Of a DNA stretch of 8,460 bases, positions 1 to 5,627 are shown one piece after another. The stretch's first letter is position 1, and every line of letters starts with the position of its first letter. The stretch covers positions 1 to 8,460 of the forward strand of contig JAHHRT010000065.1 in NCBI GenBank assembly GCA_020025615.1. The letters run 5' to 3'. A program made the translations under genes and the position numbers. The DNA is from Oscillospiraceae bacterium. Its GTDB lineage: Bacteria > Bacillota > Clostridia > Oscillospirales > Oscillospiraceae. The notes beneath the pieces were generated by a model, which was not told the origin of the DNA, ran no database searches, and saw only the letters and a program-made list of their open reading frames with translations.

Positions 1-1198
1 TCCGGGGCTTGTCGGTTCTTGCCTTTTCTGCGTGAGGCTTGTCCATTTTGGGCTTTTCGCTCTTGGGCTGCTCCGGGGTGTTCTGCGCCTTGGGATTGTT
101 TCTGGGGCGGCGATTGCGGCGGCTCCGGTTCTCCTGAGGCTGTTCTGCACGCTCCTGCTGAGCAGGCTGGGTATCCTTAGCCTGCTCCGGCTCCTCTACC
201 ACAGAATCGGTACGGTAGCGGAAACGAACAGGCTCCAGCAGACTGGGTTCTTCCTCCTCCTGCTTCTTCGGGCGCTTTCCGGAACCGGAAATGGGAGCCA
301 GATCTGCAGGGATAGGGGGATCGTTCTTCTTTGCCTTGCCGTTGCGCAGGACGCAGATATCGCAGTTGGAATAGCAGCCGCAGCATTCGGGGTTTTCTTC
401 CATGCGCACCTTGACGCTCTGGCGCAGCAGATTTACATCCACCACGGTGCCCCGTCCGTCGGGGGTATCGACAAAGGAGTCAGCCTTGGGGCTGTTGCGA
501 ATCAGGTCTTCATAGGCCTCCTGCTCATATTTCAGGCAGCACATCAGTCTGCCGCAGGTGCCGGAAATCTTGGTAGGATTCAGAGAAAGGTTCTGCGTTT
601 TTGCCATTTTGATGGAAACCGGCTGGAAATCATCCAAAAACTGTGCACAGCAGAAGGGTCTTCCGCAGATGCCCAGGCCGCCCACCATCTTTGCCTTGTC
701 CCGGACGCCGATCTGGCGCAGCTCGATACGGGTGTGGAAGATGCCTGCCAGGTTCTTGACCAGTTCCCGGAAGTCCACACGCTCGTCAGCGGTGAAGAAA
801 AACAGGATCTTGCTGCCGTCGAAGGCATATTCCGCGCTGACCAGCTGCATATCCAGACCATGCTCGGTAATCTTCTGGGCGCAGATATCGTGGGCACGTT
901 TTTCCTTCTGGCGGTTTTCCAAAACCGTCTTTTCATCCTGAGCGTTTGCAAGGCGAATGACCTTGCGCAGCGGTGCAACCACATCTTTTTCAGACACCAT
1001 ATGATTTCCGCCGGTGCAGATACCATATTCGGGGCCTCTTGCAGTTTCGATGATCAGGTGTTCTCCGGCACAGATCTGCATGCCGTCAGGGTCAAAAAAG
1101 TAAATTTTCTGGCCCGGTCGGAACTGAATGTCCACTACCTCCACCTGGACAGGAAGGGACTGTTCGGTTTCCTCAGGGGTCACAATTGTCTCGTCCAT
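1..1198 (-). CDS. ricT: RicT/YaaT, PSP1-domain Fe-S protein of the RNase Y complex (3' end cut by window edge)
   Basis: The frame is open from an ATG at 1198 to the left edge, about 399 codons with no stop seen. Residues ~17-260 read as a full PSP1/RicT protein, including a FTADERVDFRELVK segment and two cysteine signatures: GICGRPFCC (C178, C183, C184) and GTCGRLMCCLKYE (C215, C220, C221). In Bacillus subtilis, RicT with RicA and RicF forms a Fe-S complex that directs RNase Y mRNA processing and affects sporulation and competence; the cluster ligands come from these two motifs. B. subtilis RicT is only ~275 residues. Here a second cysteine cluster (C272, C273, C275, C279, C282) follows, then a low-complexity tail rich in Lys, Glu, Pro and Gln with an Arg patch at 358-366. 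An AAGGAG site lies 6 nt before the start. The gene is 17 nt downstream of holB and surely co-transcribed with it. The family call is secure; the tail function is unknown. Confidence 0.93.
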   Translation of the reverse strand, partial: MDETIVTPEETEQSLPVQVEVVDIQFRPGQKIYFFDPDGMQICAGEHLIIETARGPEYGICTGGNHMVSEKDVVAPLRKVIRLANAQDEKTVLENRQKEKRAHDICAQKITEHGLDMQLVSAEYAFDGSKILFFFTADERVDFRELVKNLAGIFHTRIELRQIGVRDKAKMVGGLGICGRPFCCAQFLDDFQPVSIKMAKTQNLSLNPTKISGTCGRLMCCLKYEQEAYEDLIRNSPKADSFVDTPDGRGTVVDVNLLRQSVKVRMEENPECCGCYSNCDICVLRNGKAKKNDPPIPADLAPISGSGKRPKKQEEEEPSLLEPVRFRYRTDSVVEEPEQAKDTQPAQQERAEQPQENRSRRNRRPRNNPKAQNTPEQPKSEKPKMDKPHAEKARTDKPR

Positions 1199-1215
1199 GA
1201 TATTCTCCTTAAATG

Positions 1216-2166
1216 TTATCGCAAAGCCCAGGAAAGCCAGCCGCACACGGCGGCGCAGGATACATTGCCCTGGGCATATTCAATGGCTTTTTTCAAATGA
1301 TTGGCTGCTGTCATCAGTTCTGACATATTCCGGGCGGTCGCAGCCTCCCCCGCCTCGGGCACCACCGCCGGTAGTCCGGAGCGGCAGATCATAGCCTGTT
1401 CGATCAGCTCCAGCCACTCAGTCAGCACCGGGATCAGCGAATCACGCTTCCACTTCTCCATGGGAACCAGCAGCTGCACCAGAGCGTATGCATCCCGTGC
1501 ACCGTAGGCCTTTGCAAAGCGTACCGTTTCTTCGGAAATAGTGTTGCCTGAAAGCAGCGCTCTTGCCTGACCCAGATAGCCGCCGCTGCGCAGCATGGCA
1601 GCAGACAGGGTCTGCGCATCCGCCTGGGGAAATTCTGCCGAAAGCTGGTTTTTCAGCAGCTGCTCCGGCAGCGCCTGCAGCTTCAGCTCTACGCACCGGG
1701 AACGCACCGTGGGCAGCAGCTTGTCGGGATTGTCGGCAATCAGCAGGAACACACCGTAAGAGGGCGGTTCTTCCAGCACCTTCAGCAGGGCATTCTGTCC
1801 CGGAAGCCCCATATCCTGCGCTCTGGGGAACAGATAGATCTTGTGCTCGCCCTCGTTGGGCCGGATGAACATATCCGCACGGGCCTGACGAATCAGATCA
1901 ACGGGGACAGTTTTCTTCTCCGGGTCGTCGATCACCAGATAGTCCGGGTGCATATGCGACAGCACCTTTCGGCAGCTGCGGCACACACCGCAGGGGCCGT
2001 CCTCCTCCTGACACAGCATCCCGGCGGCGATCAGATCCGCCAGCGTGTGTCTGCCGGAGCCTTCAGGGCCGGAAATCAGATAGAAATGAGAGAGCATGTG
2101 CTTTTTCCGGGCAGAAATCAAGTTGTGCTTCAGCTGTTCGTTGCCCAAAAGCGCTTCAAACCCCAT
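1216..2166 (-). CDS. holB: DNA polymerase III subunit delta' (clamp loader)
   Basis: This 316-residue AAA+ protein is the delta' subunit of the replicative clamp loader, which opens and loads the beta sliding clamp together with delta and tau/gamma. Visible landmarks in order are: a P-loop-like GPEGSGRHT (33-41); a zinc module with C52, C59, C62 and C65; NALLKVLEEPP (124-134), the family's sensor-region signature; and the SRC motif (155-157) that carries the arginine finger. The P-loop has Arg at the usual Lys position, so this subunit probably does not hydrolyse ATP, as is accepted for E. coli delta'. The C-terminal third is the collar domain, weakly conserved here. Length fits the family. 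The start is supported by GGGAGG 8 nt upstream. It is first in a two-gene unit with ricT, an order common in Firmicutes, where tmk usually lies upstream; here tmk is absent and a ferritin-like gene diverges instead. Confidence 0.93.
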   Translation of the reverse strand: MGFEALLGNEQLKHNLISARKKHMLSHFYLISGPEGSGRHTLADLIAAGMLCQEEDGPCGVCRSCRKVLSHMHPDYLVIDDPEKKTVPVDLIRQARADMFIRPNEGEHKIYLFPRAQDMGLPGQNALLKVLEEPPSYGVFLLIADNPDKLLPTVRSRCVELKLQALPEQLLKNQLSAEFPQADAQTLSAAMLRSGGYLGQARALLSGNTISEETVRFAKAYGARDAYALVQLLVPMEKWKRDSLIPVLTEWLELIEQAMICRSGLPAVVPEAGEAATARNMSELMTAANHLKKAIEYAQGNVSCAAVCGWLSWALR

Positions 2167-2208
2167 GCAGATTTCCTCCCTTTTCCGTGATATTCTTTCA
2201 CGCTTCCT

Positions 2209-2217
2209 ATTATATCA
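2209..2217 (-). promoter_or_regulatory. Extended -10 promoter for holB-ricT
   Basis: Read on the minus strand the sequence is TGATATAAT, a perfect TATAAT with an upstream TGn. It would start transcription near 2202, leaving a leader of about 35 nt before the holB ATG at 2166. No good -35 hexamer is found at 16-18 bp; a TTGAAA lies only 9 bp upstream of the -10, too close to pair with it. The extended -10 may compensate. Confidence 0.6.
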
Positions 2218-2327
2218 CAGTTTTTTCAATATGCTATCTTTTTTTCTTTTCAAATTTCGCTTCGACGGCTTTCTGCGAAAATCCCCCCGGTCCTGCCACT
2301 ATACTTTAATGGAAAGGAGTGTATCAT

Positions 2328-2780
2328 ATGGATCAGATCAATCAAGTTCAGGCTCAACGCGTCTGGCAGCGGGTACGCGGGTCGGAGCAAGCCAGCCCCG
2401 AAGTGACATTATCCGCTTTAATTGCCGCCGAATGGGAAGACGCCACCACATACTTACAGCTTTCGAGGAAATTATCCGGAAGAGAAAGTGCCATTTTATA
2501 CAAGATGTTTCAGCAGGAGCAGGCCCACTGTTCCTGTTTAAGAGGGATTTATACCATCGCCACAGGGAACAAACCCACCCTGCCAAAGGTCACACCGGTC
2601 CACGGGCCAATCGAGCAGGTCCTCAGGAACAGCTATGGTCGGGAGATGCGGGCTGTGAACGCCTACGACGCAAGAAGCCAGGACCCGGAGTACGGTCATG
2701 TTTTTGTCAAGCTGCGGGACCAGGAGCAGGAGCACTGCCGACTGATTCTGGAGCTGATCGGATCGCTGTCAAAAAAATAG
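2328..2780 (+). CDS. Small ferritin-like diiron-carboxylate protein (rubrerythrin-type four-helix bundle)
   Basis: The 150-residue protein has the full diiron ligand set of the ferritin-like superfamily in two repeated halves. Helix 1 has E35 with Y42 seven residues on. Helix 2 has E64-x-x-H67. Helix 3 has E106 with Y113 seven on. Helix 4 has E133-x-x-H136. Each ExxH is followed directly by cysteine (C68, C137). There is no rubredoxin-like CxxC domain and no signal peptide, so a cytosolic role in iron handling or peroxide/oxygen detoxification is the likely inference; the substrate is not known. The start is ATG 2328, with AAAGGAG ending 8 nt upstream. A GTG at 2319 in the same frame overlaps that ribosome binding site and is not the start. 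The gene diverges from holB and stands alone before a strong terminator. It uses more TTA and CGA codons than its neighbours. I see no clear -35 for it; TATACT at 2300-2305 is a weak -10 candidate. Confidence 0.85.
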   Translation: MDQINQVQAQRVWQRVRGSEQASPEVTLSALIAAEWEDATTYLQLSRKLSGRESAILYKMFQQEQAHCSCLRGIYTIATGNKPTLPKVTPVHGPIEQVLRNSYGREMRAVNAYDARSQDPEYGHVFVKLRDQEQEHCRLILELIGSLSKK

Positions 2781-2781
2781 G

Positions 2782-2814
2782 AAAAAATGCCGCCTGTCCG
2801 GGCGGCATTTTTTT
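2782..2814 (+). terminator. Rho-independent terminator after the ferritin-like gene
   Basis: An 8-bp stem (ATGCCGCC 2787-2794 with GGCGGCAT 2801-2808) and a 6-nt loop is flanked by an A-run on the left (2782-2787) and a T-run on the right (2808-2814). It begins just after the TAG stop. The A and T flanks can extend the stem, and the symmetry would let it act on both strands, though only the plus-strand gene needs it here. Confidence 0.92.
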
Positions 2815-2835
2815 ACAATCGTCGATATCTGCAAC

Positions 2836-2847
2836 ATCTATATAGAT
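2836..2847. promoter_or_regulatory. Perfect 12-bp palindrome upstream of the ROK-nagA promoter (possible operator)
   Basis: ATCTATATAGAT is its own reverse complement and ends 7 bp before the -35 hexamer at 2855-2860. Its place fits a regulator binding site controlling the amino-sugar unit. It is short and AT-rich, so chance is a real alternative. No regulator gene is in the window. Confidence 0.25.
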
Positions 2848-2854
2848 AATGATA

Positions 2855-2882
2855 TTGCCTTTTTGCCCAATCGTGGTATAAT
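2855..2882 (+). promoter_or_regulatory. Promoter for the ROK kinase-nagA unit
   Basis: The -35 is TTGCCT (2855-2860) and the -10 is a perfect TATAAT (2877-2882), 16 bp apart, with TG at 2874-2875 making an extended -10. Transcription would begin near 2889, giving a leader of about 47 nt with no obvious riboswitch fold. Confidence 0.75.
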
Positions 2883-2935
2883 TTACATTAAGAAATTGTG
2901 CATACCAACGATATATATTTCAAGGAGGACCTAAT

Positions 2936-4318
2936 ATGCAGTATTTAGGCGTTAATTACGAAATGAAAAATTCCCCCATTCTGGACCCCGGCTTCATTCC
3001 CTTCGGTGTGTGGTCTGAGGCTTACCTCAAGGGTGCAGAAAAGCCCCTGGCTATCGCAGTTGAGCGCGATCAGGGCAAGGTTTCCGTTCACCACACCTTT
3101 ATCCATGGCACTGCCGAAATGGCCGATGCCGACTACCGCTATGTCGAGCGTTATGTGAAGTTCCTGCTGTGGTCTATCGGCGGCTTCCGCGTTTCTATCT
3201 GCGGCTGCTCCGAGATTGCAAAGAAGCTCCAGGCCGCTTACTCCGAAAACGGTGAGCGTTCCTTCGACTACGATTTCTTCTTCAAGCTGTACGAAAAGCA
3301 CCTGGAGATCATTGATCTGCCTCTGGACCAGTGCCCCGAAACCAACGAGCAGGCTATGCCCATCGGCGGTCATCTGGACGGCTGCCGCATCGGCTTTGAT
3401 GCAGGCGGATCTGACCGTAAGGTTTCCGCTGTCATCGACGGCGAGTGCGTCTACTCCGAAGAAGTTGTCTGGTACCCCAAGCTGAACGAGGACCCCACCT
3501 ATCAGTTCAACGGCATTGTGGAAGCCATGAAGACCGCTGCTTCCAAGATGCCCAGAGTTGACGCCATCGGTGTTTCCTCTGCCGGTACCTTCATCGGCAA
3601 TGCTCCCATGATCTCCAGCATCTTCTACAAGGTTCCCCGCAGCCGCTGGGACGAGGTCAAGACCGTCTTCGACCGTGCTGCTGCTGAAATCGGCGATGTT
3701 CCCTGTGTCGTTGCAAATGACGGCGATGTTTCCGCTCTGGCCGGTGCTATGGGCCTGAACAAGGGCAACATCATGGGTCTGGCTATGGGTACTTCCGAGG
3801 CTGTTGGCTATGTCGACAAGGACAAGAATGTCAAGGGCTGGATCTCCGAGCTGGCCTTCGCTCCCGTTGACCTGAACCCCGATGCAATGCAGGACGAGTG
3901 GTCCACCGACTTCGGTGTTGGCTGCAAGTACTTCTCTCAGGACGCTGTCATCAAGCTGGCACCCCGTGCCGGCATCGAGCTGGACCCTGAGCTGGCTCCC
4001 GCTCAGAAGCTGAAGGTCGTTCAGGGCCTGATGGAAGCAGACGACGAGAGAGCTCAGAAGATTTTCCACGACATCGGCGTTTACCTGGCCTACGCTGTGG
4101 TGCAGTATTCCCACTTCTATGACATCGAGCACATGATGTGCATGGGCCGTGTCCTGTCCGGCAAGGGCGGCGACATGATCCTGGAGGTCTCCAACAGAGT
4201 CCTGGCTGAAGAGTTCCCGGAGCTTGCAAAGAAGTGCGAGATCATCGCTCCCGACGAGAACACCCGCCGTGTCGGTCAGGCTGTGGCTGCTGCATCTCTG
4301 CCCGAGCTGCGTAAATAA
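2936..4318 (+). CDS. ROK/ASKHA-family sugar-kinase-like protein with N-terminal extension, probable amino-sugar kinase
   Basis: This 460-residue protein has an ASKHA kinase core from about residue 150. Phosphate-1 loop: GFDAGGSDRK (153-162). A VDAIGVSSAGTF strand-turn follows at 208-219, then VANDGD with candidate catalytic D262, then phosphate-2 loop MGTSEAVG (284-291). Order and spacing match ROK proteins, a family of glucokinases, N-acetylhexosamine kinases and repressors. It departs from the norm: the usual GELGH segment reads SELAF (304-308), and the CxCGxxGC zinc motif is absent, with one Cys (C330) left in GVGCKYFSQDA. No helix-turn-helix is seen, so it is probably not a repressor. Residues 1-~145 are extra and unrecognised. 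The start has AAGGAGG 7 nt upstream. It precedes nagA by 60 nt, which suggests phosphorylation of GlcNAc or a related sugar; this substrate is inference. Strongly biased codons suggest good expression. Confidence 0.78.
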   Translation: MQYLGVNYEMKNSPILDPGFIPFGVWSEAYLKGAEKPLAIAVERDQGKVSVHHTFIHGTAEMADADYRYVERYVKFLLWSIGGFRVSICGCSEIAKKLQAAYSENGERSFDYDFFFKLYEKHLEIIDLPLDQCPETNEQAMPIGGHLDGCRIGFDAGGSDRKVSAVIDGECVYSEEVVWYPKLNEDPTYQFNGIVEAMKTAASKMPRVDAIGVSSAGTFIGNAPMISSIFYKVPRSRWDEVKTVFDRAAAEIGDVPCVVANDGDVSALAGAMGLNKGNIMGLAMGTSEAVGYVDKDKNVKGWISELAFAPVDLNPDAMQDEWSTDFGVGCKYFSQDAVIKLAPRAGIELDPELAPAQKLKVVQGLMEADDERAQKIFHDIGVYLAYAVVQYSHFYDIEHMMCMGRVLSGKGGDMILEVSNRVLAEEFPELAKKCEIIAPDENTRRVGQAVAAASLPELRK

Positions 4319-4327
4319 GATTCCCGA

Positions 4328-4354
4328 TTCCCGGGGCCACCCCGGCCCCGGGAA
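4328..4354 (+). other. GC-rich intercistronic RNA hairpin between the ROK gene and nagA
   Basis: TTCCCGGGGCC (4328-4338) pairs perfectly with GGCCCCGGGAA (4344-4354) around a 5-nt loop. The stem is followed by AAGTTTATTT, a broken T-run, so termination would be partial at best. It sits between the ROK stop and the nagA ribosome binding site (AGGAGG 4364-4369). A role as attenuator, or as a 3'-end block that raises ROK mRNA stability relative to nagA, would fit; which one cannot be told from sequence. Confidence 0.75.
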
Positions 4355-4378
4355 AGTTTATTTAGGAGGAAATATTCA

Positions 4379-5506
4379 ATGTTTTATAAGAATGCCAGAA
4401 TTTTCACCGGTGATTTCCAGTTCCATACCGGTGCTTTTGAAGTAGTAGACGGCAAGTTTGGCGCTGTCCTGCTCGAAAATGTTCCCGAAGACGCCATCGA
4501 CCTGAAGGGCGCCACCGTCATTCCCGGTCTGATCGAAGTCCACAGCCACGGCAACTGCAACCACGACTTCTCCGACGGCGACTACGAAGGTCTGAAGGCC
4601 ACGGCAAAGTATTTTCTTTCCTGCGGCGTAACTTCCTTTGCCCCCGCTTCCATGACCCTGCCCTACGATGTCCTGTCCAAGGCATTCGCCACCGGCCGCA
4701 AGCTGGCAGACGAGCGTCCCGAGGGCTGCTCTGTCCTGCGTGGCATCAACATGGAGGGCCCCTACTTCTCCATGAAGAAGAAGGGTGCTCAGAACGCCGC
4801 CTACATCAAGGACCCCGATTTTGAAGGCTTCAAGAAGCTGTATGATGACTGCGGCGGTCTGATCCGCATTGTGGATCTGGCTCCTGAGCTGCCCGGTGCT
4901 GTGGAGTTCACCGAGAAGGCCAGCAAGCTGTGCACCGTTTCTGTGGCTCACACCGACACCGACTATGACCACGCCCGTGCCGTCTTCGATGCCGGCGCTA
5001 CCCACATGACACACCTGTATAACGCCATGCCCGGTGTTCATCACCGCAACCCCGGCCCCATTCCTGCCGGCAACGAGACTCCCGGCGTTCAGGCCGAGAT
5101 CATCTGCGACGGTCTGCACATTCATCCCGCTTCCGTCCGTCTGGCATTTAACATGTTTAAGGACCGCATGGTCGTCATCTCCGACTCCGGCCGCTGCGCC
5201 GGTATGCCCGAGGGCACCGAGTTCGATCTGGGCGGCCAGACCGCATGGGTCAAGGGCGGCGTTGGTCGTCTGGCAGACGGCACCATCTCCTGCTCTGCTA
5301 CCAATATGTGGAACTGCCTGACCAACTGCATCAGCTGGAACATCCCCGAGGAAGAGGTCATCCGTGCCTGCACCTACAACCCCGCAAAGGCTCTGGGCGC
5401 AGAAAACGAAGTTGGCTCCATCGAGACCGGCAAGGTTGCAGACTTCCTGGTCATCACCGGCAATTACGAAGACAAGCGTGTCTTCCTGGCCGGCAAGGAA
5501 ATCTAA
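4379..5506 (+). CDS. nagA: N-acetylglucosamine-6-phosphate deacetylase
   Basis: NagA removes the acetyl group from GlcNAc-6-phosphate, giving glucosamine-6-phosphate and acetate, in the cytosolic route of amino-sugar use and cell-wall recycling. The 375-residue protein has the amidohydrolase fold signatures in order: PGLIEVHSHG with H55 and H57; NMEGPYF with metal ligand E126; AHTDTDYDHA with H191; THLYNAMPG with H212; ICDGLHIHP with H247; and ISDSG with candidate catalytic D269. The HxH pair resembles the Bacillus-type enzyme with more than one metal site, unlike E. coli NagA, which lacks it. Length is close to the usual 380-395. The start is set by AGGAGG 9 nt upstream. It follows the ROK gene in the same direction. 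nagB, which would act next, is not in the window. Confidence 0.93.
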   Translation: MFYKNARIFTGDFQFHTGAFEVVDGKFGAVLLENVPEDAIDLKGATVIPGLIEVHSHGNCNHDFSDGDYEGLKATAKYFLSCGVTSFAPASMTLPYDVLSKAFATGRKLADERPEGCSVLRGINMEGPYFSMKKKGAQNAAYIKDPDFEGFKKLYDDCGGLIRIVDLAPELPGAVEFTEKASKLCTVSVAHTDTDYDHARAVFDAGATHMTHLYNAMPGVHHRNPGPIPAGNETPGVQAEIICDGLHIHPASVRLAFNMFKDRMVVISDSGRCAGMPEGTEFDLGGQTAWVKGGVGRLADGTISCSATNMWNCLTNCISWNIPEEEVIRACTYNPAKALGAENEVGSIETGKVADFLVITGNYEDKRVFLAGKEI

Positions 5507-5517
5507 TGTATATTTTC

Positions 5518-5552
5518 ACTCCCGGCAGGCTGCGGCTTGCCGGGAGTTTTTT
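5518..5552 (+). terminator. Rho-independent terminator after nagA
   Basis: ACTCCCGGCA (5518-5527) pairs with TGCCGGGAGT (5538-5547) around a 10-nt loop, and a six-T run covers 5547-5552. It lies 11 nt past the nagA stop and separates the amino-sugar unit from tldD-tldE. Confidence 0.95.
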
Positions 5553-5565
5553 CGCCCCATTCCTT

Positions 5566-5594
5566 TTGACACGCCGTAAAAACTGTGCTATATT
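5566..5594 (+). promoter_or_regulatory. Near-consensus promoter for tldD-tldE
   Basis: TTGACA (5566-5571) and TATATT (5589-5594) are 17 bp apart, and TGC (5586-5588) gives an extended -10. Transcription would begin near 5601. This excludes the in-frame GTG at 5595 as the start of tldD and supports the ATG at 5628. Confidence 0.88.
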
Positions 5595-5627
5595 GTGACC
5601 ATAAATCAACTGGAAAGGACTGTTTCT

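Noticed and set aside
32..1300. A 422-codon open frame on the plus strand opposite ricT and the end of holB
   Set aside because: The minus-strand reading gives unmistakable RicT and HolB signatures with proper ribosome binding sites; the plus reading is a shadow.
2255..2280. Inverted repeat TTTCGC / GCGAAA upstream of the ferritin-like gene as an operator
   Set aside because: Arms of 6 bp with a 14-bp spacer are expected by chance in such sequence, and no clear promoter ties it to the gene.
2845..2859. Possible Fur box (GATAATGATATT) near the ROK promoter
   Set aside because: Only the left half resembles a Fur site; the right half does not complete the inverted repeat, and the gene has no iron link.
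2945..4132. A 395-codon open frame on the minus strand opposite the ROK gene
   Set aside because: It has no ribosome binding site or family signature. It arises because the sense gene avoids codons that give stops on the other strand; its product is a low-complexity Val/Leu/Gly/Asp mix.
5595..5627. GTG 5595 as the tldD start, adding 11 residues
   Set aside because: It directly follows the -10 hexamer and lies before the predicted transcription start; ATG 5628 has a good ribosome binding site.
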